From NCBI RefSeq assembly GCF_014518315.1, contig NZ_JACVEL010000007.1, positions 91,167-155,166 on the forward strand: a stretch of 64,000 nucleotides of DNA, read 5' to 3'. Source of the DNA: Taishania pollutisoli (GTDB taxonomy: Bacteria; Bacteroidota; Bacteroidia; Flavobacteriales_D; Crocinitomicaceae). Shown here in pieces: positions 56,220 through 64,000 of this stretch. Under the pieces are notes generated by a model. That model was not told the DNA's origin. It was given only the letters and a program-made list of their open reading frames with translations, and searched no databases. How positions within the stretch are numbered: the first letter of the stretch is position 1; each line of letters begins with the position of its first letter. The translations under genes and the position numbers were made by a program.

Positions 56220-57113
56220 TCAATGACTCAAAAAAAGTCCGCCGGTATGTAAAAAGACAATAGTCGAATGATTGTAAGTCGGTTGTTTGATTTCTTGCAT
56301 CAAACCGTAAAAAGCTTTTGATGTATACACTTTATCCAGAGGTAGTTGGTATTTTTTTTCGCAATCGTCAATAAAATCAATCAATTCGTCTGTCACCTTT
56401 GCATAACCGCCGAAATGATAATCCCCGTGAACACAAACAGAATTAAGTAACTCTTCAATTAAATCCATTTCAAATCCTGATTTACTGAATAATAAACTCA
56501 TTTCTTTTTTTGAGTCATACTGTTTAATGGAGGGCACAACATGAAGTTGTTGTGCATGGATCCCGAGTAATAATCCACAGCTTGTTGCAGCTGTTCCCTG
56601 TGCGACAAAAAGGTGATCAAAAGCAGGTAATTCATTGATGAGTTCCTGGCAACCGATCATTCCGTAATAGTTCGCCCCGCCTTCCGGGACAATGTAGGAA
56701 TTTGGAAATTCAAGAATTAATTCTTCATGGTATTCTTTCATTCCACGTAAAGCATATTCATCGCGCGTGACAAAATGCAGGTGCATTCCCAATTCCCGGC
56801 AACGTGTCAACACCGGGTTCGCTTTTGCGGACAATTCTTCTCCTCTGACAATTCCGATCGCGGGAATCTTCAATTGATGACAGACACTCGCTGTTGCCAG
56901 CAAATGATTGGAGTAAGCACCTCCGAACGTAAGCATCCGTTCATTCCTGGATTGTTTGAAATGTTCAACGATGTAGCGGAGCTTTCGCCATTTATTTCCG
57001 GAGACTTCAGGGTGAATCAGATCATCCCGTTTCACCAGGAGCCGGATTCCCCTTGCTGACAGTTCTTCATCCCTGATTTCCTGAAGAATGGATTTTCTTG
57101 TATCGAATAACAT
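56220..57113 (-). CDS. PLP-dependent ACC deaminase / D-cysteine desulfhydrase family protein
   Basis: A 297-residue fold-type II PLP enzyme. VSGNKWRKLRY contains the PLP Lys (about 41), TFGGAYSNHLLATA is the substrate/cofactor loop (the Asn/His region), GGANYYGMIG and VAQGTAATSCGLLLG bind phosphate. It could deaminate 1-aminocyclopropane-1-carboxylate or desulfhydrate D-cysteine; the substrate-deciding residues cannot be judged by eye. It is a single gene divergent from the DUF5522 gene; no clear -7 element. Confidence 0.9.
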   Translation of the reverse strand: MLFDTRKSILQEIRDEELSARGIRLLVKRDDLIHPEVSGNKWRKLRYIVEHFKQSRNERMLTFGGAYSNHLLATASVCHQLKIPAIGIVRGEELSAKANPVLTRCRELGMHLHFVTRDEYALRGMKEYHEELILEFPNSYIVPEGGANYYGMIGCQELINELPAFDHLFVAQGTAATSCGLLLGIHAQQLHVVPSIKQYDSKKEMSLLFSKSGFEMDLIEELLNSVCVHGDYHFGGYAKVTDELIDFIDDCEKKYQLPLDKVYTSKAFYGLMQEIKQPTYNHSTIVFLHTGGLFLSH

Positions 57114-57127
57114 ATTCTGAATCTTAA

Positions 57128-57885
<758 letters not shown>

Positions 57886-57889
57886 GCTT

Positions 57890-57897
57890 CAAAAGTA
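57890..57897 (-). promoter_or_regulatory. Acyltransferase promoter -7 element (TACTTTTG)
   Basis: A perfect TAnnTTTG followed by AAGC and the ATG at 57885. Confidence 0.62.
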
Positions 57898-58000
57898 GTA
57901 TTTTTTTGAAATAACACACATGAATAACAATTGCACAGACACGATCAATCAAAAACAGGTCGTTGATAAATCGTGAAAACTTCTTTTCAGCCCCGCTGGA

Positions 58001-58008
58001 TAATTTTG
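58001..58008 (+). promoter_or_regulatory. thyA operon promoter -7 element (TAATTTTG)
   Basis: A perfect TAnnTTTG, with a leader of about 30 nt before the thyA ATG. It likely serves thyA-capA-folA. Confidence 0.62.
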
Positions 58009-58044
58009 TAATTTCGTTGTTGCAACCAGAACAGAGTTAACAAC

Positions 58045-58839
58045 ATGAAACAATACCACGATTTACTCCGGCATATCTTGGACAACGGCGTAAAAAAAGA
58101 AGATCGGACAGGTACCGGTACTATTTCTGTATTCGGCTACCAAATGCGCTTTGATTTGTCAGAAGGATTTCCGGTGCTGACAACCAAAAAGCTGCATTTA
58201 CGCTCTATTATTCACGAATTATTGTGGTTCTTACAAGGAGATACAAATATCAAATACCTGAAAGATAACGGTGTCGGAATCTGGGATGAATGGGCAGATG
58301 AAAACGGTGACTTAGGTCCTGTTTATGGGCATCAGTGGAGAAGCTGGCCAGGAAAAGACGGACAAACCATTGATCAGATCTCCAAAGTAGTGGATCAGAT
58401 TAAACGCAATCCGGATTCACGCCGATTGATTGTTTCTGCATGGAACGTAGCAGATGTAGACAACATGGCATTGCCTCCGTGTCACTCGCTGTTTCAATTT
58501 TATGTGGCCGACGGGAAATTGAGCTGCCAGTTGTATCAACGCAGCGCCGACACATTCCTGGGGGTTCCGTTTAACATTGCTTCTTATGCGTTGCTGACAA
58601 TGATGATTGCCCAGGTGTGTGATCTGGAACCGGGAGAATTTGTACATACATTCGGTGATACACACTTGTACCTGAATCACATTGAGCAGGCTCAGTTACA
58701 ACTGACACGGGATTTCAGACCATTGCCAACCATGAAAATCAATCCGGAAGTAAAAGATATTTTTTCCTTTAAATACGAAGATTTTGAACTGATCAATTAT
58801 GACCCGCATCCACACATTAAAGCTGCAGTGGCTGTTTAG
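58045..58839 (+). CDS. thyA: Thymidylate synthase
   Basis: Methylates dUMP to dTMP with methylene-tetrahydrofolate, producing dihydrofolate. The 264 residues equal E. coli Thy[39 protein letters not shown], the catalytic Cys146 in [30 protein letters not shown] and the C-terminal [13 protein letters not shown]. It is folate-dependent, so the dihydrofolate it makes is regenerated by the downstream folA. Its last 41 bp are also read, in another frame, as the start of the CapA-like gene. Confidence 0.98.
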   Translation: MKQYHDLLRHILDNGVKKEDRTGTGTISVFGYQMRFDLSEGFPVLTTKKLHLRSIIHELLWFLQGDTNIKYLKDNGVGIWDEWADENGDLGPVYGHQWRSWPGKDGQTIDQISKVVDQIKRNPDSRRLIVSAWNVADVDNMALPPCHSLFQFYVADGKLSCQLYQRSADTFLGVPFNIASYALLTMMIAQVCDLEPGEFVHTFGDTHLYLNHIEQAQLQLTRDFRPLPTMKINPEVKDIFSFKYEDFELINYDPHPHIKAAVAV

Positions 58840-60172
58840 CCTCTTACTACTACCCGCGCTTGTTTTTTCTCAAAACGGACAGTCTGTTTCCTTGCTCTTT
58901 GTCGGTGATGTTATGCAGCATGGACCGCAAATCAAAGGTGCGTACAACCCGTCAACTGACCGCTACGAATACGAACATACCTGGCAATTCATCAAGCCTA
59001 CAATCGAAAAAGCAGACCTTGCGATTGCCAACCTCGAAGTAACTCACGCAGGAAAACCCTATTCCGGTTACCCGCAGTTCTCAGCGCCGGATGATTTATC
59101 CCGTGCGTTGAAAAATACAGGATTTGATATTCTCCTCACTGCGAACAACCATTCCTGCGACGGAGGTGCAAAGGGAGTTGTAAGAACACTGGATGTATTG
59201 GACGGACTGAAACTTCCGCATACCGGAACCTTCAGAAGTAAAGAAGAACGGGATCAGAATTACCCGTTAATCGTAGAGAGAAACAACCTGAAAATTGCCA
59301 TTCTTAATTACACATACGGAACGAACGGATTGTATGTAAAAGCCCCGTTGATCATTAATTACATTGACAGCGCCGTACTAAAAACCGATTTTGAAAAAGC
59401 AAAAAAACAAGCTGATTACATCATTTGCACGATGCATTGGGGAGATGAGTACAAATCACTGCCGAATGCCAAACAAAAAAGTTGGGAACGGTATTGTTAT
59501 GAGTTGGGAGCCGACATGGTCATCGGAAGTCACCCGCATGTTATTCAGCCTGTCGAACGCAAAACAATTGACAACAAAGAAAAGTTGACGGCTTATTCTC
59601 TGGGAAATTTCGTTTCTAACCAGCGCGATCGTTACAAAAACGGAGGAATGATGTTACGCAGTGAAATTGCCAGAGAAAATAACCAGGTTGTATTAAAAAA
59701 AGCAGATTACATGCTTTTTTATGTTCATACAGCTGAAGAAGGAGCTTACAAACATTATTATGTATTGCCGGATTACCCGTATGATTCTTTAGACGGTCAG
59801 TTTTTCTCCGCAACCGAACGGGCTACCCGTGATCAGTTTTTTACAGACAGTCGTGATCTGATGAACAAACACGGGAAAAACATTGCTGAATTCAAGGTGA
59901 GTAAAAACATCACATTTGACCGAGTTTTGAAAGGGTATTATGCAATTGAGATCGATTCTTCAGAACTCAGGTATATGGAACATCAATTGCCGCACATGGA
60001 AGTCATTTACTCAGAGCGGGATTTGGACGGAAAATCACACGTATTGATCGGTTACGCGGAGTCTGAGGTTGCAGCCAGGGGAAATAAGCAGATGATTGAT
60101 CTGATTGCAAACAAACCGGAGAATGTGAAAATTGTTCATGTAAGCCGTTTCGGAATAAAAGAAATCAAATGA
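58799..60172 (+). CDS. CapA-family protein (poly-gamma-glutamate synthesis-like), exported
   Basis: A 457-residue protein with a signal peptide ([19 protein letters not shown]) that overlaps thyA's 3' end by 41 bp. The CapA metallophosphoesterase-like domain is recognised by [39 protein letters not shown] (with the NNH motif), [12 protein letters not shown] and [16 protein letters not shown]-terminal ~150 residues are less conserved. CapA proteins are linked to capsule or polyglutamate synthesis in some bacteria, but no capBC genes are here. Its start codon ATG at 58799 is the only in-frame option before the signal peptide. It ends ATGA-overlapped with folA. Confidence 0.93.
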   Translation: MTRIHTLKLQWLFSLLLLPALVFSQNGQSVSLLFVGDVMQHGPQIKGAYNPSTDRYEYEHTWQFIKPTIEKADLAIANLEVTHAGKPYSGYPQFSAPDDLSRALKNTGFDILLTANNHSCDGGAKGVVRTLDVLDGLKLPHTGTFRSKEERDQNYPLIVERNNLKIAILNYTYGTNGLYVKAPLIINYIDSAVLKTDFEKAKKQADYIICTMHWGDEYKSLPNAKQKSWERYCYELGADMVIGSHPHVIQPVERKTIDNKEKLTAYSLGNFVSNQRDRYKNGGMMLRSEIARENNQVVLKKADYMLFYVHTAEEGAYKHYYVLPDYPYDSLDGQFFSATERATRDQFFTDSRDLMNKHGKNIAEFKVSKNITFDRVLKGYYAIEIDSSELRYMEHQLPHMEVIYSERDLDGKSHVLIGYAESEVAARGNKQMIDLIANKPENVKIVHVSRFGIKEIK

Positions 60173-60675
60173 GAGTAGCACTGATTGTTGCCATGGATAG
60201 GGAAGGAGGCATCGGAAAAAACAATGACCTGATGTGGCATCTACCTGCTGATATGCGTTTTTTTAAAGCAACCACAACCGGGCATATTGTTGTATTAGGG
60301 CGTAAAAATTATGAATCCATTCCGGAACGTTTTCGTCCGCTCCCGGATCGGGAAAATGCGGTTTTGACCAGGAATAAAGCATATATCGCTCCGGGATGTA
60401 TTGTCTTTAATTCACTGGAAGCATGCCTGGCACATTATCAGAATGAAACAGAACGCACCGTTTTTATCATCGGGGGAGGAGAAATATATCAACAAGCACT
60501 GGCGGCAGATGTAGTAGATGAATTGTACATCACACATGTAGACAACGTGTACGATGCGGATACTTTTTTTCCGAAAGAAGACCTCTCCGGATGGCATGCA
60601 ACGACTGTTCAGTCACAGCAACCGGATGAAAAACACGAAGCAGGCTTTGAAATCATCAAATATACACGTTCGTAA
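60169..60675 (+). CDS. folA: Dihydrofolate reductase
   Basis: Reduces dihydrofolate to tetrahydrofolate with NADPH. The 168 residues begin [20 protein letters not shown] and show LMWHLPADMRFFKATT (active-site acidic residue in the ADM context), VVLGRKNYESIP, NAVLTRN and FIIGGGEIYQQAL, the standard DHFR landmarks. It completes the thymidylate cycle with thyA, upstream in the same operon, with capA between them; capA stop and folA start overlap by 4 bp. Confidence 0.97.
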   Translation: MRVALIVAMDREGGIGKNNDLMWHLPADMRFFKATTTGHIVVLGRKNYESIPERFRPLPDRENAVLTRNKAYIAPGCIVFNSLEACLAHYQNETERTVFIIGGGEIYQQALAADVVDELYITHVDNVYDADTFFPKEDLSGWHATTVQSQQPDEKHEAGFEIIKYTRS

Positions 60676-60685
60676 TTTTTGATCT

Positions 60686-61144
60686 ATGAACCGAACGCAT
60701 ATACCATCACGAGGTTTCAGTATGCTGTTCGTGCTGCCTTTTTTGATGTCGTGTTTTGGGAATTCTCCCAATGAAACAACTTTAACGGATTCCGATAAGA
60801 AGTATATGGAAGAACTTGGCGTGTTAAATCCGGGGGAAGAAATTCAACTGTTTTATACACAAGGTGGTGTCAAAGGGATCAAACAATCCGGAAACTTGAT
60901 TACTTCCGAACGGATTGCTGCTTATTGGATTGAGGACAATGACAAGGAGATTCATTCTGCATTGTTTGCCTCTGAAATCGATTCCATTACCACAAAGGAT
61001 TTGGTAAATAATCCGTTGTACTCATCCTATATTAAAGTGTACAAAAAAAACGGAGAGATATTCAGCGCATATATTGATGCAGACAGCACCAAGACCTACC
61101 AATTTTTCCAACAGGCAATCGACAATCTGGAAAAAGCACGTTAG
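60686..61144 (+). CDS. Lipoprotein of unknown function
   Basis: A 152-residue product with a lipoprotein signal (MLFVLPFLMSC at residues 13-23, lipobox LMSC). The mature part alternates charged and hydrophobic segments (EELGVLNPGEEIQLFY, SERIAAYWIEDND) with no domain I recognise. It starts 10 bp after folA, so it is likely the last gene of the thyA transcript. The start could also be at the internal Met13. Confidence 0.65.
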   Translation: MNRTHIPSRGFSMLFVLPFLMSCFGNSPNETTLTDSDKKYMEELGVLNPGEEIQLFYTQGGVKGIKQSGNLITSERIAAYWIEDNDKEIHSALFASEIDSITTKDLVNNPLYSSYIKVYKKNGEIFSAYIDADSTKTYQFFQQAIDNLEKAR

Positions 61145-61247
61145 GTATTATTAATTTAGTTTCCGAAAGGTGCTGATAACCAATAAATCTTTACGTAACT
61201 ATACCCTTATTGACTAGAAATTATTGATATAAAATCAAACAATTTAA

Positions 61248-61481
61248 ATGTTTGAATGTATAATAGATATGGATTTAACAACAGAAGAAATATTAATTAA
61301 TAAAACATTTTTGATTATAAATGCAATAATGTTTATAACATTAGAAGAACAAAAAGAAACCGCAACACCACAAGAAATTTATGATTATTTACTGGAAAAG
61401 AATATAATGGAAATATCGCTTAATGATATTGTTTCAATTTTAGAAACAATAAATAAACATGGTAACAAACGGTCTACATAA
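61248..61481 (+). CDS. Small AT-rich ORF of unknown function
   Basis: A 77-residue product, acidic and helical (ETATPQEIYDYLLEKNIMEI), with a pattern loosely like a short winged-helix or similar DNA-associated fold. The start may be at 61248 or Met8 (61269). Base composition here is clearly AT-richer than to the left, marking the border of a probable accessory stretch. There is no clear promoter or terminator. I cannot name a function. Confidence 0.5.
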   Translation: MFECIIDMDLTTEEILINKTFLIINAIMFITLEEQKETATPQEIYDYLLEKNIMEISLNDIVSILETINKHGNKRST

Positions 61482-61587
61482 CCCCACTTTAATCAATGTT
61501 ATGTAAAGTTTTCATTGATTTGAATAGTGTTGTTAGTATTTTTCTAAATTGTTTATATTCAGCTCATATTAACTTTTAATCCTCACT

Positions 61588-62217
61588 ATGGAAAATGAAA
61601 TTGAACACTTAAAATACTTGGACACTATTTTATCATGTTTAAAAAATGGTATTCGATCTTCTTTCATAGCATCAGCTTTATTTAAGTATATAGAGGGAGC
61701 AAATGTTCCGATGCATAAGATTCTAGAAAAAGAAAATGAACCTAATTATGATGATCGTACTTTAATTCCTATAGCTCATCTTGACATAGATAACTACAAA
61801 CAACAAGTATTTAGAGAGGCAATTGCTCATCTTCGAGATTTAAAACTAGTATCAACAAGTGAAAATGACATAGGAGATAGAACAATTATATCTTTAACTT
61901 TCAAAGGTCGAATTAAAACTACTTTTGGTTTTGTTGCTGAATATGAAAAGGAAAAAGATGATAGAGAACTTCGAAATAAACAACTTAGGGTTTCTCTCGG
62001 TCTTTCTTTGATGCAAAAATGGACAATTTGGATAGCTATCGTTTTAGCGGCAGGGGGATTTTCATTGAGTTTGTCATCATTCTCGAAAAAGGGCGATAAT
62101 ATTTATCAACACAGATGCAATTGCCAAACAGAGTGCAAAACCAATCCAAAAGTTTTGAGTGGCACGAATATCAAGGTCAAAAGCATTTCTAAAGAAACGC
62201 CCGATACGCTTAAATAA
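61588..62217 (+). CDS. Predicted cytoplasmic/membrane protein with winged-helix-like N-terminus
   Basis: A 209-residue product: an N-terminal region (about 1-125, ILEKENEPN, QVFREAIAHLRDLKLVSTS, TIISLTFKGRIKTT) with the strand-helix pattern of a winged helix, one transmembrane helix (MQKWTIWIAIVLAAGGFSLSL, about 145-165), and a short Cys-containing tail (HRCNCQTECK). A membrane-tethered DNA-binding or sensing role can be imagined but is not shown. It lies just before a transposase; AT-rich composition suggests acquisition with it. Confidence 0.55.
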   Translation: MENEIEHLKYLDTILSCLKNGIRSSFIASALFKYIEGANVPMHKILEKENEPNYDDRTLIPIAHLDIDNYKQQVFREAIAHLRDLKLVSTSENDIGDRTIISLTFKGRIKTTFGFVAEYEKEKDDRELRNKQLRVSLGLSLMQKWTIWIAIVLAAGGFSLSLSSFSKKGDNIYQHRCNCQTECKTNPKVLSGTNIKVKSISKETPDTLK

Positions 62218-62335
62218 TTTTGTCATAATGATTTTAAAATTAAAAAGTCATTCATTTTTTGAACGACTTGTGACGATTATTACTTTTTATTTAAAAATCC
62301 CCGTTACTTTCTGAAAACTACGACATTCCTTCTAT

Positions 62336-63265
62336 ATGGAAGGATTGAAGAGTTTTACAAGCATATACGAACTGTTGGAGTTCTTTCCTACAGAAGCCGT
62401 TTGTGAAGAGTATTTAGCTCAGCACAGATGGAAGGATGGTGTTTCTTGTTGTCCTTATTGTGAGAGCCGACGGGTATCTAAGTTAGAAGGTAAAACCAAA
62501 CGTTATAAATGCTATTCATGTAGAAAGCAATTTAGTGTTCGAGTTGGTACATTGTTTCATAACTCTAAGCTCCCACTTAAAAAATGGTTTATCGCTATTC
62601 ATCTTCTTACCACTTCTACTAAAGGTATCAGCTCTTATCAGTTGGCGCGGGAACTAAAGATCAGCCAGGAATCAGCTTGGTTTGTCTTACATCGAATCCG
62701 GGAAACTTATAATCAATCTAAGAACAAATTCAGAAAAAAGAAATTGGAGATTGATGAAACATTGTATGGAGGTGTTGAAGCTAACAAACATAAAAACAAA
62801 AAGACCAAAAATAACCAAGGTAGAAGCACTAAAACCAAAGCTGCTATTCTCGGTATTATGGAAAGAAACGGAAGTGTATTTGCAATTCACCTGGAAGATT
62901 TAAAAGGAAACACAATTATTCCGATAATCAAATCTAAAATCAGTAAAAATGCTACGGTGTTCACAGATGAATACAGACCGTACAGACAACTAAAACAAAA
63001 CTTCAAACACCAATACGTAAATCATTCACAAGGTAAATATGTGATTGGAGAAGCCCACACCAATAATCTCGAAGGCTTCTGGTCGCAAATGAAAAGAGCT
63101 ATCGGAAGAACTTATCACAGTGTCTCTAAAAAACATTTACAACGTTATGTAAATGAAGCTGTATTCCGCCACAACAACACAATAGAAGAAAGATTCAATA
63201 TTGTACTTTCAAAATCTATAGGTGTAAGGTTGGATTATGAAACGTTGGTTGGTAAAGTTGCTTAA
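62336..63265 (+). CDS. IS1595-family (ISXO2-like) transposase
   Basis: A 309-residue transposase: N-terminal zinc-ribbon (CPYCESRR ... CYSCRKQF), a linker, then the ISXO2-like DDE-type domain with EIDETLYGG, KAAILGIMERNGSV, AVFRHNN and GEAHTNNLEGFWSQMKRAIG (Glu of the DDE/N triad context). It is intact. I could not find convincing terminal inverted repeats; the region before ATG and the sequence after the stop (TGTCTTATTTGTAATG) do not match. Confidence 0.92.
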   Translation: MEGLKSFTSIYELLEFFPTEAVCEEYLAQHRWKDGVSCCPYCESRRVSKLEGKTKRYKCYSCRKQFSVRVGTLFHNSKLPLKKWFIAIHLLTTSTKGISSYQLARELKISQESAWFVLHRIRETYNQSKNKFRKKKLEIDETLYGGVEANKHKNKKTKNNQGRSTKTKAAILGIMERNGSVFAIHLEDLKGNTIIPIIKSKISKNATVFTDEYRPYRQLKQNFKHQYVNHSQGKYVIGEAHTNNLEGFWSQMKRAIGRTYHSVSKKHLQRYVNEAVFRHNNTIEERFNIVLSKSIGVRLDYETLVGKVA

Positions 63266-63286
63266 TGTCTTATTTGTAATGTTTTG

Positions 63287-63294
63287 TATATTTG
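63287..63294 (+). promoter_or_regulatory. DUF1508 gene promoter -7 element (TATATTTG)
   Basis: A perfect TAnnTTTG, 18 bp before the ATG at 63313 and only 21 bp after the transposase stop. Confidence 0.58.
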
Positions 63295-63312
63295 AAAGAA
63301 ATTCAATCTATT

Positions 63313-63477
63313 ATGTCAAAAGAACTACGTTGGGAATTTTATCAGGATAAGAAAGGAGAATGGCGTTGGAAAACCTTTGCTAAAAATGGTGTACAAGTCG
63401 GAGCCTCAACAGAAGGTTACACCACTAAACAAAACGCGGTTAAAAATGCTAAGATAATGGGATATTCAGTTAAGTAG
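63313..63477 (+). CDS. DUF1508 (YegP-like) protein
   Basis: A 54-residue protein matching one DUF1508 unit: WEFYQDKKGEWRWKTFAKNG and then GYTTKQNAVKNAKIMG. YegP-type proteins have two such units; single-unit forms are known. The start at 63313 fits the promoter. Its end overlaps the convergent small ORF. The function is unknown. Confidence 0.8.
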   Translation: MSKELRWEFYQDKKGEWRWKTFAKNGVQVGASTEGYTTKQNAVKNAKIMGYSVK

Positions 63478-63612
63478 TCCTATTACCGTTTCACCAATAC
63501 CTCTTTTATCCGCTTCGTGTTGTGCTTCTTTCCATGATGGGGCATAAATATACCATCCATAAATAACACCATATTTATTTGTAAACTCTGTAAGATATTT
63601 TTTGTCTTTCAT
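63466..63612 (-). CDS. 48-residue ORF with its own promoter, unknown function
   Basis: Reads MKDKKYLTEFTNKYGVIYGW and then YIYAPSWKEAQHEADKRGIG, ending TVIGLLN. The sequence looks protein-like (aromatic-rich N-terminal half, charged amphipathic second half). A perfect -7 element (TAACTTTG) lies 22 bp upstream. It overlaps the DUF1508 gene stop by 12 bp on the opposite strand. Short phage- or plasmid-type proteins look like this; I cannot identify it. Confidence 0.6.
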   Translation of the reverse strand: MKDKKYLTEFTNKYGVIYGWYIYAPSWKEAQHEADKRGIGETVIGLLN

Positions 63613-63633
63613 TTAACTCTGTTATATGTGTTA

Positions 63634-63641
63634 CAAAGTTA
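63634..63641 (-). promoter_or_regulatory. Promoter -7 element (TAACTTTG) of the 48-residue ORF
   Basis: A perfect TAnnTTTG on the minus strand; the leader would be about 16 nt. Confidence 0.55.
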
Positions 63642-63676
63642 ATTAAGACTTGTGTTTTGTACAAAAATATTGAAAA

Positions 63677-63913
63677 CTACATCTTTATATTCTTCTCAAA
63701 CTCAGCCATTATTTCAGAAGATTTACAGTCAAAAGCCATAGCTAGTTTTTCCATCCAATAAATTGTAGGAGTTAATTCACCTCTTTCTATTCTTGATACA
63801 TTTTGAGGATTATTGCCCAAAGCAGAGGCTAAGTCCGTTTGACTCCATCCTTTCTTTATTCTCTTCTCCTTCAAGTACCTACCAAATGCCCTATTGAACT
63901 CTGACTTTTCCAT
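63677..63913 (-). CDS. XRE-family helix-turn-helix regulator
   Basis: A 78-residue single-domain protein: FGRYLKEKRIKKGWSQTDLASAL, GNNPQNVSRIERGELTPTIYWMEKLAMAF, the classic XRE HTH, with a short C-terminal tail. It is divergent from a gene starting at the right window edge and may control it. Confidence 0.9.
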   Translation of the reverse strand: MEKSEFNRAFGRYLKEKRIKKGWSQTDLASALGNNPQNVSRIERGELTPTIYWMEKLAMAFDCKSSEIMAEFEKNIKM

Positions 63914-63987
63914 ATATCATGGATGTCTTAGCCCCTTAAAGAGTTGGACTGAATTTATAAAACAATTTAGTAATATCTTTAAGAGTA

Positions 63988-64000
63988 ATGAAAAAAGCAA
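63988..64000 (+). CDS. Start of a gene cut by the window edge
   Basis: ATG at 63988 opens MKKA before the window ends, with a near-consensus -7 element (TATCTTTA) about 10 bp upstream. Its product cannot be judged. It is divergent from the XRE gene at 63677. Confidence 0.35.

Noticed and set aside
61248..61481. Toxin-antitoxin pair in the AT-rich stretch
   Set aside because: The two unknown genes are about 100 bp apart, lack overlap or known toxin/antitoxin motifs, and one has a transmembrane helix; not enough to call.
62220..63300. Terminal inverted repeats of the IS1595-type element
   Set aside because: Weak resemblance between the region before the ATG and the region after the stop; too few matches to claim ends.

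Overview
The window looks like a chromosomal segment of a member of the Bacteroidota, most likely a flavobacterium (Flavobacteriales). Evidence in the sequence: type IX secretion C-terminal sorting domains, GLPGLI and DUF3078 proteins, two TonB-receptor-like barrels, and perfect TAnnTTTG -7 promoter elements in front of many genes with no clear Shine-Dalgarno sequences. Placement near Fluviicola/Crocinitomicaceae is only an impression from gene content. Most of the window is ordinary core genome. The main exceptions are an IS3-family element at 28.8-30.3 kb, a repeat-rich GxxExxY locus at 42.9-43.7 kb and an AT-rich accessory stretch from 61.2 kb to the end.

Layout. 0-8.7 kb (minus strand): tsaE (cut by the window edge), pfkA, gyrB, a secreted unknown, and a run EI24-like membrane protein / methylmalonyl-CoA mutase small and large subunits. 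8.7-15.7 kb: small secreted protein, M13 peptidase lipoprotein, and a two-component system divergent from an outer-membrane barrel, with 11-bp-phased repeats between them. 15.7-26.6 kb: a rifampin ADP-ribosyltransferase with two envelope proteins, a YbiT-like ABC-F protein, RecQ, a barrel/GLPGLI pair and a DUF3078 protein. 26.7-28.7 kb: heme A synthase, a TauE/SafE transporter and a CAU-anticodon tRNA. 28.8-30.3 kb: the IS3-type element. 30.6-40.2 kb: a T9SS-exported DFDPG-repeat protein, a tripartite RND efflux operon and a DUF1295 protein. 40.3-45.2 kb: GH2 beta-mannosidase, the GxxExxY locus, an RluA-type pseudouridine synthase and panB. 45.4-52.3 kb: an Ere/TIKI-like secreted protein, an XRE regulator with a divergent partner and two palindromic operators, a dienelactone hydrolase, a nitroreductase and a T9SS beta-helix protein built from a duplicated half. 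52.3-61.1 kb: barstar with an unknown partner, a fragment resembling an MFS transporter, a DMT transporter, MBL hydrolase, SirB1-like protein, PLP deaminase, DUF5522, acyltransferase, then thyA-capA-folA and a lipoprotein. 61.2-64 kb: two unknown AT-rich genes, an IS1595/ISXO2 transposase, a DUF1508 gene, a 48-residue ORF with its own promoter and an XRE regulator.

Themes. Metabolism (pfkA, mutase, panB, thyA/folA, heme A) is standard. The most unusual signals are a recurring TAnnTTTG-N4/5-ATG arrangement implying leaderless mRNAs, coherent loss of one of two ATP sites in the ABC-F protein, the operator pair at the XRE gene, the repeat that has become the 3' end of the pseudouridine-synthase gene, the IS3 element's frameshift signal, start-site hairpin and extra end-like repeats, and the 41-bp dual-coding thyA/capA overlap. 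I did not find a clear-cut new multi-gene defence or biosynthetic system; no CRISPR array, integrase or rRNA was seen.
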